Source of the DNA: Phocaeicola intestinalis
GTDB taxonomy: Bacteria; Bacteroidota; Bacteroidia; Bacteroidales; Bacteroidaceae
Direction of reading: 5' to 3'
NCBI RefSeq assembly: GCF_014837065.1
Contig: NZ_JACSPP010000018.1
Span: 18,094 to 61,262, forward strand
Length of the DNA stretch: 43,169 nucleotides
Positions 7,942-16,606 of the stretch are shown here, piece after piece. The notes beneath the pieces are model-generated. The model did not search any database. It had not been told where the DNA came from and worked only from the letters and a program-made list of their open reading frames with translations. The position numbers and the translations under genes were made by a program. Each line of letters opens with the position of its first letter. Position 1 is the stretch's first letter.

Positions 7942-9093
7942 TCAATGATTGTGCGTATGTGCGGGGATGGCATTGCTTGCCGAAGCCAGTTTCACATGAA
8001 TGGCACCTTCAGTCACCAGCCGGTCGCCTTCTTTCAGCCCCGAAAGGATTTCTACATGCGTGCCGTCGTCCAGCCCCGTCTTTACCTCCTGTTTCCGATA
8101 GCACTCGTCATCCATCTGCACGTAAACGAACTTTACGCCCTGTTCTTCGGTAAGTGCCGAAAGAGGGACACTAATCACCCCTTCACGCCCGTCCGACAAT
8201 AGCCAGACTTCGACAAAGGCTCCGGGAAGCATCTCGCCACGGTTGTCAAACTCGAACGTGACGGGGATATAATAAGAAGTGTCGCCGGTGGACTTGCCAT
8301 ACGAAAGCAGACGTCCGCCCAGCGAATCGAGCCGATAGACACGCTCATCATACGAAGTGCGGAAATTGGCGGAAGACACCTTGCGCAATGCCGGATAATA
8401 ACGCTCCGATACATCGGCACGCAACCTCAACCGGCGTGTCTGGGTAATCGTCAGCAAGGGCTGGCCTACGGTCACATAATCCCCCTCTTTCACCAGGCAA
8501 GACTTCACATAGCCCGAAATGGGTGCCTGCACCGATACGCCCTTTCCGTCATGGCTGGGCGAAAGAGCTTCGTAAGCAACACGGGCATTTTCATAAGCTT
8601 CTTTCAGCACATTAAAGTCTTTTCTCGAAACTATCTGGCTATCTACCAGTTTAGAGGCACGTTCGTATTCGTCCTTGGCGGTTTCGTAAGCGATGCGTGC
8701 ACGGTTGACGGCATCCCCGTCCTGAATACGACTTCCCGACACGTTCAGCACGGCATTTCCGGCTGCTATACGCATGCCTTCCGTAAGCGGGCGCACAAAC
8801 GAGACGACTCCCGCCGTACTTGCCACTACCGCCGCCTCATCGCCCTGCACGGCAAGTATCTGTCCGCTGGCAGGGATAACTTGGCGGAACGTGCCTGCCT
8901 TTACGGTTTCTACTTTCACTCCTGCCGCCTTCGCTTTCTCCGGAGCCAATACAATCTCTCCCGAAGCTCCGTGTGCGGCTTCTTCCTGATGTGTTTCTTC
9001 CTCGTGTCCGTGGGCGTGCTTCTCTCCTCCCCCACACGAAGCCAGTGCCAGCAAGGCAAAGGCTCCCATCCATAAACTTTTTGTTCTGTTCAT
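7942..9093 (-). CDS. RND efflux periplasmic adaptor lipoprotein (CusB/CzcB-like)
   Basis: A 383-residue membrane-fusion protein linking the RND pump to the outer-membrane factor. I placed the start at the ATG at 9093, which gives a lipoprotein signal ending LLALASC (Cys20); the longer reading adds 37 residues without a signal. Just after the lipid anchor is a His/Glu-rich stretch (HAHGHEEETHQEEAAH), and the C-terminus ends in HTHNH; both could bind metal. The core follows the adaptor order: barrel-sandwich strand (VIPASGQILAVQGDEAAVVA), helical hairpin around residues 120-185, lipoyl half (VQAPISGYVKSCLVKEGDYV) and beta-barrel (RADVSERYYPALR). A -7 box and a palindromic operator-like site lie just upstream, so transcription can start here. 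Confidence 0.92.
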   Translation of the reverse strand: MNRTKSLWMGAFALLALASCGGGEKHAHGHEEETHQEEAAHGASGEIVLAPEKAKAAGVKVETVKAGTFRQVIPASGQILAVQGDEAAVVASTAGVVSFVRPLTEGMRIAAGNAVLNVSGSRIQDGDAVNRARIAYETAKDEYERASKLVDSQIVSRKDFNVLKEAYENARVAYEALSPSHDGKGVSVQAPISGYVKSCLVKEGDYVTVGQPLLTITQTRRLRLRADVSERYYPALRKVSSANFRTSYDERVYRLDSLGGRLLSYGKSTGDTSYYIPVTFEFDNRGEMLPGAFVEVWLLSDGREGVISVPLSALTEEQGVKFVYVQMDDECYRKQEVKTGLDDGTHVEILSGLKEGDRLVTEGAIHVKLASASNAIPAHTHNH

Positions 9094-9129
9094 ATCTGTT
9101 TCTGATTTTATCCGTTTGTTTTTACGCGG

Positions 9130-9163
9130 CAAAGATACCGCATCCCTAAGGCAACTAAGTTGC
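9130..9163 (-). promoter_or_regulatory. Promoter -7 box and GCAACTTAGTTGC palindrome before the efflux genes
   Basis: Read on the minus strand, TATCTTTG (9137-9130) fits the TAnnTTTG -7 consensus, 37 bases before the adaptor start. A perfect 13-base palindrome with a single central base (GCAACTTAGTTGC, 9163-9151) lies 13 bases upstream of it, over the -33 position, where a repressor or activator would sit. No good TTTG is seen at -33, which fits an activated promoter. The binding protein is unknown. Confidence 0.5.
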
Positions 9164-9184
9164 ATTTGTTCTAGTATAATAAAA

Positions 9185-9601
9185 TCAGCAAACAGGGGGA
9201 GCACGCAAGCCCGTATTGCAGGCTACATCCTGCGTGTGCAGGTTCTCGATGTACATCCCGTCGGAAAGCAAAGCCGCTTCGGGCATGTACACCAAGTGCA
9301 ACAAGTAAGCAAATGTATAAAGAAAGGAATAAAATGTATAGTCGGGAGCCACTGTATCCTGATGATGTCCGGTCGTGGCACACTGGAAATGCGTAACACA
9401 TCCCACCGTACATGTATGGCGGTCACCATCGCCTTCGTGGTGCATGCCAGCCGTATTACAATCCTCACCCGCACAAGTAGCCAGGTCGGCATGCAAGCAA
9501 AAAAGCTCCGAATGGTGATGATGAGGGAAAACGGAAGCTATCTGCATCACCATGCAGACTAACAAAAACCAATGTGTTATGTATTTCCGTTTCCTTTTCA
9601 T
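9185..9601 (-). CDS. Small His/Cys-rich exported protein, probably DUF6769-like
   Basis: This 138-residue protein lies directly upstream of the metal-efflux genes on the same strand, 91 bases before the adaptor. I use the ATG at 9601 (MKRKRKYITHW); a GTG five codons earlier is possible. The N-terminus has a basic stretch and hydrophobic segment (WFLLVCMVMQIASVF), so it is exported or membrane-anchored. The remainder is packed with potential metal ligands: HHHH near residue 32, a CLH-x5-CAGEDC cluster, HHEGDGDRHTCTVGC, and CATTGHH. A second hydrophobic stretch (YTFYSFLYTFAYLLHLVYM) follows. Similar small proteins occur beside Czc/Cus operons in Bacteroidales, from memory under the DUF6769 label. 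The sequence itself supports a role in metal binding or sensing at the envelope, but function is not established. Confidence 0.7.
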   Translation of the reverse strand: MKRKRKYITHWFLLVCMVMQIASVFPHHHHSELFCLHADLATCAGEDCNTAGMHHEGDGDRHTCTVGCVTHFQCATTGHHQDTVAPDYTFYSFLYTFAYLLHLVYMPEAALLSDGMYIENLHTQDVACNTGLRAPPVC

Positions 9602-9609
9602 CTTCTTTT

Positions 9610-9702
9610 TCACCACAGATAATATACAACTGGAAAATATTTTTCTTGTATTTCTTCTCTGCCCCGATTATGATTATTTATTTTGTGTACCCTGTGGTGA
9701 GA
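9610..9702. repeat. Wide inverted pair TCACCACAG / CTGTGGTGA
   Basis: TCACCACAG at 9610-9618 and CTGTGGTGA at 9694-9702 are perfect 9-bp inverted arms of the ACCACAG repeat family. They bracket the gap between the CNNM gene and the His/Cys-rich gene. The left arm reads into the start of the His/Cys-rich gene and the right arm overlaps the last codons of the CNNM gene. It looks like a degenerate member of the longer palindromes. Confidence 0.4.
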
Positions 9703-10963
9703 CCGTAACCAGCACTTTGTCAATGCGTGCACCGTCCATATCCACAATTTCAAGATGGAAGCCGTTCCATTGCAACGTTTCGCCACTGGTAGGAATATGT
9801 TGCAACTGCTGGAGAATCAATCCGCCCAGCGTATGATATTCGGCATTCTCAAACAAGTCCTGACGGTCGAAATAACACAAAAAGTCATACAATGCACATT
9901 GTCCGTCAACCAGCCATCCATCACCTGATACACGTTTTATAATATCCGGTTCCTCACCCGGAGCATCCATCGTCCCTACCAGACCTTCCAGAATATCGCG
10001 CAAGGTAATGATACCTGTGCACACACCGAACTCGTCACACACCAGCGCACGGCTGATTTTCCGTGCTTTCATCTGCTCAAGTGCCTTGTATACATTCATA
10101 CTTTCGTGGAAAAAAACAGCCTCGTGAATAAGCGCTTCCAACTTAAAATCAGGCTCGTAAAGGTGCAATACCAAGTCCTTCAGGTTTACTATGCCTTTCA
10201 CGTGATCCAGGTCGCCTTCGGCTATCGGATAAAATTCGTACAGCTTCTGGCTCAGCAACTTCTTCACCTCATCGGCTCCCATATCAGTATCCAACCATAC
10301 GATATCACTCTTGTGCGTCATAATCGAACTTACTTTCAGGTCGCCCAACAAGAACACACGTTGCATGATATCCTGTTCCACCGGCTGCACCTCACCATCT
10401 TCAGTTCCCTCCTGAATGATGGATTTTATCTCTTCCTCGGTCACCTTGTTGTCTGCTTCCTTAATACCCGACAGGTTAAATATCAGTTCCGTACTTTTCG
10501 AAAGAAGCCATACAAAAGGCAATGCCAGCGTAGAAAGCAAATTCATCGGACGCGAAACAGTCTTTGCAGCCTGTTCGGCAATGCTTAACCCAATGCGCTT
10601 AGGAACCAGCTCACCAAAAATAATGGTCAGATACGTGACAATCACTACAATGATTCCCTGCGCCAAAGTAGCAGAATAGTTCACAGGTATACCCCACGAA
10701 ACCAAAATATCCGAAAAATCGCTCGCTATTTTATTACCCGAATAAATACCAGTAAGAATACCGATGAGGGTGATGCCGATTTGTACCGTCGAAAGGAAAC
10801 GGTCGGGGTCGTTTGCCAGCTTGAGCGCTACACCGGCAGCCTTGCTTCCCTTTTTCGCATCTGTAGAAAGCCGAGTTTTTCGGGCTGATATTAATGCCAC
10901 CTCGGACATGGAAAAAATACCGTTAAGTACTATCAACCCGACAATTATAAGAATTTCGTCCAT
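9674..10963 (-). CDS. CNNM/CorC-type membrane protein (DUF21 - CBS pair - CorC_HlyC)
   Basis: This 429-residue protein has the order of the so-called hemolysin or CNNM family. A DUF21 membrane domain spans residues about 1-190, with helices such as IIVGLIVLNGIFSMSEVALIS and GIIVVIVTYLTIIFGELVPKRIGL. A pair of CBS domains (about 205-330) carries the typical IMTHKSDIVWLD and ISRALVCDEFGVCTGIITLRDILE, and the CorC_HlyC domain (about 345-425) has HTLGGLILQQLQHIPTSGE. Homologues in other bacteria take part in Mg2+/Co2+ efflux or tolerance. 'Hemolysin' is a historical label and should not be read as toxicity. It lies upstream of the metal-efflux operon on the same strand, separated by 72 bases, which loosely fits metal homeostasis. 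CAAATATA at 10990-10997 is its likely -7 box (minus strand). Confidence 0.9.
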   Translation of the reverse strand: MDEILIIVGLIVLNGIFSMSEVALISARKTRLSTDAKKGSKAAGVALKLANDPDRFLSTVQIGITLIGILTGIYSGNKIASDFSDILVSWGIPVNYSATLAQGIIVVIVTYLTIIFGELVPKRIGLSIAEQAAKTVSRPMNLLSTLALPFVWLLSKSTELIFNLSGIKEADNKVTEEEIKSIIQEGTEDGEVQPVEQDIMQRVFLLGDLKVSSIMTHKSDIVWLDTDMGADEVKKLLSQKLYEFYPIAEGDLDHVKGIVNLKDLVLHLYEPDFKLEALIHEAVFFHESMNVYKALEQMKARKISRALVCDEFGVCTGIITLRDILEGLVGTMDAPGEEPDIIKRVSGDGWLVDGQCALYDFLCYFDRQDLFENAEYHTLGGLILQQLQHIPTSGETLQWNGFHLEIVDMDGARIDKVLVTVSPQGTQNK

Positions 10964-11081
10964 AAAAATATAAAAGTGTTTCCGGGCGGCAAATATAGTG
11001 GAATGTTCAATGATAGAGAAAGAGAAACCAAAGTATTAAATAGTTTTAACAAAAGCACCAACAAATACAAACTCCTATCCT

Positions 11082-11230
11082 GAAAACTACTTTGAATTTA
11101 CCGTGTGCTGATTTAGAATGAGCTTTTGAAGCGTTTTAGCTGGTGTGGTGAAGAAAATAGCGGATTATCTGACGAAAAGCAGAAGCGAAGATGACCCAAA
11201 ATTAGCCCACAAAAAACACATTCATAAAAC
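11082..11230 (+). repeat. Divergent copy of the 194-bp terminal-inverted-repeat element
   Basis: This segment aligns without gaps to the left three quarters of the intact 194-bp elements (TTTGAATTTA..., then TATCTGACGAA, then CGAAAAGC/GAAGCGAAG), at roughly three quarters identity by eye. It keeps the same open frame (KKIADYLTKSRSE against RKIAGYLTKNRSE). The right terminal repeat is missing: the sequence departs from the family after about 11225 and enters the inverted repeat and promoter of xusA. Confidence 0.7.
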
Positions 11231-11234
11231 CAAT

Positions 11235-11296
11235 ATCCCCAAAAGTAGGTAAAAACAAACGCAAATTACAAAGGCGGAATACCTACTTTTGGGGAT
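11235..11296. repeat. 17-bp perfect inverted repeat before xusA
   Basis: ATCCCCAAAAGTAGGTA at 11235-11251 is a perfect inverted match to 11280-11296, with a 28-base spacer. The right arm ends inside the -33 element of the xusA promoter (11295-11298). It could be an operator, a stem-loop in readthrough RNA, or the ends of a small mobile repeat. Confidence 0.75.
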
Positions 11297-11326
11297 TGCA
11301 GCACAAAAGCAGACTCCGTACCTTTG
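11295..11326 (+). promoter_or_regulatory. Promoter of the xusA-like gene
   Basis: ATTG (11295-11298), 20 bases, then TACCTTTG (11319-11326) matches the Bacteroidales promoter with one change in the -33 box. It precedes the xusA-like start by about 40 bases and lies directly after a divergent mobile repeat and a 17-bp inverted repeat. Confidence 0.7.
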
Positions 11327-11364
11327 CAGCGTAATTAGAATCATTAAAAATAACAATAAAAAAA

Positions 11365-13761
11365 ATGACAAAACACTGCGTCCTCACATTAATTTGCTTA
11401 TTAATGTGTTCTCTCACTGTTTCGGCACAAAAACGAGCCATGCTGTCGGGAAAAATCATTTCGGCAGAAGATAAAAGCATCATCGACTTCGCCACCGTTT
11501 ATCTGAAAGGCACCAGTTATGGATGTACCACCAACGAACGGGGCATCTATCATCTGAAAGCTCCCGCAGGTACCTATACATTGGTAGTTTCCGCCATCGG
11601 ATTTGAGACATTCGAAGAACAAATCACCTTGAAAAATGAAGAGCGTACCCGGCAGACCATCGTGCTAAAGACTGCTACACACCAACTGGATGAAGTGGTA
11701 GTAGTATCCAACGGGGTGAGCCGTGTGCAGAAATCGGCATTCAACGCCGTAGCACTGGACACACGGGAGCTACACAACTCCACCAAAAGCCTGAGCGATG
11801 CCCTGACCCAACTGCCCGGACTGAAACTGCGCGAATCGGGAGGCGTAGGCTCAGACATGCAACTGATGCTGGACGGTTTCTCAGGCAAGCATGTAAAAAT
11901 ATTCATCGACGGAGTGCCTCAGGAGGGTGCTGGTACAGCATTCGACATCAACAACATACCGGTAAACTTTGCCGAACGTATTGAAGTATATAAAGGTGTG
12001 GTCCCCGTAGGCTTCGGTACCGATGCTTTGGGAGGAGTCATCAATATTGTGACCAACAAGCGTCGCCGTAGCTGGCATCTGGACGCTTCGTACTCGTATG
12101 GATCATTCAATACGCACAAATCATACATCAACTTCGGACAAACCTTCCGCAACGGACTGATGTATGAAATAAACGCTTTCCAAAACTTCTCGGACAACGA
12201 TTATTACATCGACAACTATATTACCGAATTCGGCGATGATGGCATAACAGAAAATACCGACCGCAATAAAATCTATCACGTACGCCGCTTCAACGACCAG
12301 TTTCATAACGAAGCCATCATCGGGAAAGTGGGTCTTGTAGACAAAAAATGGGCAGACCGCCTGATGCTGGGTTTCACCTTCTCTAATTTCTACAAAGAAA
12401 TACAGACAGGTGTATACCAGTATATCGTCTTTGGTGAGAAACACCGCAAGGGACACTCGTTCGTTCTTTCACTGGAATACAGCAAACGCAATCTCTTCAC
12501 CAAAGGACTGGATGTGATGCTGACCGCCAACTATAATCATAACATTACAAATAACATCGACACCGCCACATATAAATACAACTGGCTGGGAGACCGCAAG
12601 TTCACCGGAAGTCATGGCGAACAGTCGTATCAAGACAACGAATCAAAGAATACCAACTGGAACGGAACCTTTACCGCCAACTACCGCATCGGAACGGCAC
12701 ATACATTTACGTTGAATCACGTCTTGAGCACCTTCCGGCGCACCACCCGTTCGTATGTAGACGGGAGTTCGAAGATTTCCGACTTCAGCATACCTAAAAT
12801 CACACGCAAGAATATCACGGGCCTCTCATACCGCCTGATGCCTACAGAAAAATGGAACTTTTCAGCTTTCGGGAAATATTACAACCAGTATAACCAAGGT
12901 CCGGTATCGCAAAGCGAAGACGGTGTAGGCAATTACATCGACATGCACAGGCATACCAGCGCATTCGGATACGGAGCCGCCGGCACATACTTCATCATCA
13001 AAGGGCTCCAGGCAAAGCTTTCGTATGAAAAAGCATACCGTCTGCCTACCACCGATGAGCTATTCGGCGATGAAGACCTGGAAGCCGGTAAAACCGATCT
13101 GCGTCCCGAAAAAAGTGACAACGTGAACTTCAACCTCAGCTATAACCGCCAGTTCGGCAAGCACGGCATCTATGTGGAAGGTACGCTGATTTACCGCGAC
13201 ACAAAAGATTATATCCAACGCGGACTGAGCACCGTAAGTGGAATGAGTTACGGCATCTACGAAAATCACGGACGGGTGAAGACGAAAGGTTTCAACATAT
13301 CGGCACGTTACAATTACTCCCGCTGGTTCTCATTGGGAGGCACATACAACAACATCAACGTACGTGATGATGAACGTTACACTGCGGAAAATACCCAGCA
13401 GCAAAGTGCCACGTACGGCCAACGTATGCCGAACCTCCCATATGTTTTTGCCAACTTCGATGCCACCTTCACATGGCACGACCTTTTCGCCGAAGGCAAT
13501 GTACTTACCATATCGTACGACGGATACTACCAACACGAATTCCCTTTATATTGGGAACGCTTTGGCGACCCTTCTACCAAGAGTCGAGTACCCGAACAGC
13601 TCTCACATAACCTGAGCATCGGCTATTCGATAAAAAACGGACGGTACAACCTCTCACTGGAATGCCGGAACCTGACGGACGAAAAACTTTACGATAACTT
13701 CAGCCTCCAAAAAGCCGGCCGTGCCTTTTACGGCAAATTCCGCGTATACTTCGGAGGATAA
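11365..13761 (+). CDS. xusA: TonB-dependent outer-membrane receptor, XusA-like
   Basis: A 798-residue outer-membrane receptor. It has a signal peptide (MTKHCVLTLICLLMCSLTVSAQ), a carboxypeptidase-regulatory-like beta-sandwich (about residues 28-110), a plug domain (about 115-235, with LSDALTQLPGLKLRESGG, FIDGVPQEGAG and VPVGFGTDALGGVINIVTN), and a beta-barrel ending in a terminal aromatic strand (FYGKFRVYFGG). It is much shorter than SusC-type glycan receptors and has no SusD partner. Next come a DUF4374 lipoprotein and a PepSY membrane protein. That three-gene order is the XusABC locus, which in Bacteroides thetaiotaomicron imports ferric siderophores made by other bacteria. I infer the same class of substrate, mainly from gene order. 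A strong promoter lies upstream; no Fur-like site was confirmed. Confidence 0.85.
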   Translation: MTKHCVLTLICLLMCSLTVSAQKRAMLSGKIISAEDKSIIDFATVYLKGTSYGCTTNERGIYHLKAPAGTYTLVVSAIGFETFEEQITLKNEERTRQTIVLKTATHQLDEVVVVSNGVSRVQKSAFNAVALDTRELHNSTKSLSDALTQLPGLKLRESGGVGSDMQLMLDGFSGKHVKIFIDGVPQEGAGTAFDINNIPVNFAERIEVYKGVVPVGFGTDALGGVINIVTNKRRRSWHLDASYSYGSFNTHKSYINFGQTFRNGLMYEINAFQNFSDNDYYIDNYITEFGDDGITENTDRNKIYHVRRFNDQFHNEAIIGKVGLVDKKWADRLMLGFTFSNFYKEIQTGVYQYIVFGEKHRKGHSFVLSLEYSKRNLFTKGLDVMLTANYNHNITNNIDTATYKYNWLGDRKFTGSHGEQSYQDNESKNTNWNGTFTANYRIGTAHTFTLNHVLSTFRRTTRSYVDGSSKISDFSIPKITRKNITGLSYRLMPTEKWNFSAFGKYYNQYNQGPVSQSEDGVGNYIDMHRHTSAFGYGAAGTYFIIKGLQAKLSYEKAYRLPTTDELFGDEDLEAGKTDLRPEKSDNVNFNLSYNRQFGKHGIYVEGTLIYRDTKDYIQRGLSTVSGMSYGIYENHGRVKTKGFNISARYNYSRWFSLGGTYNNINVRDDERYTAENTQQQSATYGQRMPNLPYVFANFDATFTWHDLFAEGNVLTISYDGYYQHEFPLYWERFGDPSTKSRVPEQLSHNLSIGYSIKNGRYNLSLECRNLTDEKLYDNFSLQKAGRAFYGKFRVYFGG

Positions 13762-13789
13762 TGACTGGAACAGAAATTATTAAACTTAA

Positions 13790-15256
<1,467 letters not shown>

Positions 15257-15274
15257 CGGAATAAACCTTTTCAC

Positions 15275-15330
15275 CACAGAGGAGACACAGAGTAACACAA
15301 AAAAAATGAAAAGCTCTGTGCGCCTCTGTG
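15275..15330. repeat. Imperfect palindrome after xusB, CACAGAGG type
   Basis: CACAGAGGAGACACAGAG (15275-15292) pairs with CTCTGTGCGCCTCTGTG (15314-15330) apart from a small bulge. It starts 19 bases after the xusB-like stop, so it may end or protect that transcript. It is a GC-shifted relative of the CACAGATTACACAGA palindromes elsewhere. Confidence 0.6.
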
Positions 15331-15356
15331 ATTAAGATAAGTGATACGACTGACTT

Positions 15357-15452
15357 ACTTATGTGAAACGCCCGAGTCACTTATGTGAAACGCCCGAGTC
15401 ACTTATGTGAAACGCCCAAGTCACTTATGTGAAACGGCCAACGCACTTATGT
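15357..15452. repeat. 22-bp tandem repeat, 4.4 copies, between xusB and xusC
   Basis: The unit ACTTATGTGAAACGCCCGAG-TC occurs at 15357, 15379, 15401 and 15423, with an 8-base partial copy at 15445. Copies 1 and 2 are identical, copy 3 has one change and copy 4 three. Spacing is exact, without spacers, so it is not a CRISPR array. The rest of this 299-base gap holds the palindrome at 15275-15330 and about 100 bases before the next gene without a clear promoter. Confidence 0.95.
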
Positions 15453-15555
15453 TCATCAAAACGCATGCTTGAACCAACTCTCTATTCTATTATGATGACA
15501 TCTACAATAGGCACATTGTAATTCATCCCTGTAGCGATCTAAACATCTGTACACA

Positions 15556-16518
15556 ATGAGAAAACTTTTTGCAAAACTCCACCTTTGGCTCTCGCTCCCT
15601 TTAGGCATCATCATCAGTATCATTTGTTTATCGGGAGCAGCCTTGGTATTCGAACGGGATATTACCCAGGCACTTCAACGTTCGCTTTATACCGTTGTTC
15701 CTCCTTCAGAAGATGCCCAGCCTCTCTCTCCTTCCCAACTGGCAACGCACATCCAAGCACAAGTGTCCGACTCGCTCCACCTTTCTTCACTTCTGCTTTC
15801 AGCCAATCCGCACGAAACAGCTTTTGCCTCATTCCGCGAAACAGGCCGGAAACAGCTTAGTGTCAATCCCTATACAGGGGAAGTACTGGGCTGGACCCAA
15901 TCGTATCCCTTCTTCCAGACCATGCGTAAACTACACCGTTGGCTGCTGGACCCACCTGCCTCGAAAGGCGAAAAGTCAGTAGGAAAAATCATTGTAGGAA
16001 TCACCACACTAGTGATGGTATTTATCCTGATAAGCGGACTCATCATCTGGATACCTCGCACACGCAAGGCACTGAAAAACCGCCTCAGCGTGTCGTGCAC
16101 CAAAGGTTGGCGCCGTTTCTGGTACGATAGTCATGTGGCAATAGGATTTTATAGCACTCTTTTCCTGCTTGTAATGGCACTCACCGGACTCACGTGGTCT
16201 TTCGGCTGGTACCGCACGGCTGCTTATTCGCTCTTCGGCGAAACGCCCTCTTCCACACAAGTACGTCACACAGACAAAGGCAAAGACAGGTCCCGCAAAG
16301 ACGAAGTGAAAATCACTTGGAAAGATGCAAACGCCTCCGCCCCACAAAGCCTGAAAGGATGGTTTTATGCCTTCCATACCGGAAGCTGGGGAGGAATAAC
16401 CACCAAAATACTTTATTTTCTTGCCGCGCTCTTTGGAGGTATCCTCCCTTTAAGCGGATATTATTTATGGTGGAAACGGACACGCCGGCGAGAAAAATCC
16501 CAAATCCGCAGAGATTAA
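15556..16518 (+). CDS. xusC: PepSY-associated inner-membrane protein, XusC-like
   Basis: A 320-residue inner-membrane protein with four predicted helices: about residues 11-33 (SLPLGIIISIICLSGAALVF), 143-168 (VGKIIVGITTLVMVFILISGLIIW), 195-215 (FYSTLFLLVMALTGLTWSFGW) and 285-306. Between the first two lies a periplasmic PepSY domain (LSVNPYTGEVLGW, followed by RKLHRWLLDP). Histidines at helix ends (KLHLWLSLPLG, MRKLHRWLL, DSHVAIGFYS) fit the heme- or iron-binding pattern of PepSY ferric reductases. In Xus loci this protein is thought to reduce or release siderophore iron at the inner membrane. It is 299 bases after xusB, with a tandem repeat between, so it may have separate control. Confidence 0.82.
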   Translation: MRKLFAKLHLWLSLPLGIIISIICLSGAALVFERDITQALQRSLYTVVPPSEDAQPLSPSQLATHIQAQVSDSLHLSSLLLSANPHETAFASFRETGRKQLSVNPYTGEVLGWTQSYPFFQTMRKLHRWLLDPPASKGEKSVGKIIVGITTLVMVFILISGLIIWIPRTRKALKNRLSVSCTKGWRRFWYDSHVAIGFYSTLFLLVMALTGLTWSFGWYRTAAYSLFGETPSSTQVRHTDKGKDRSRKDEVKITWKDANASAPQSLKGWFYAFHTGSWGGITTKILYFLAALFGGILPLSGYYLWWKRTRRREKSQIRRD

Positions 16519-16573
16519 CATCGCAGACCGAATCATATTTCCAAGATGTATCCGGTATCTCATTTTTTTATCT

Positions 16574-16581
16574 TATCTTTG
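16574..16581 (+). promoter_or_regulatory. -7 box before aroA
   Basis: TATCTTTG fits the -7 consensus and ends 25 bases before the aroA start. No convincing TTTG lies 20 bases upstream, so this is a weak call. Confidence 0.35.
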
Positions 16582-16606
16582 TCGCCGGAACAACAACACA
16601 CATCGT

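Noticed and set aside
15357..15452. CRISPR array
   Set aside because: The 22-bp units are directly abutting with no spacers, and no cas genes are in the window.
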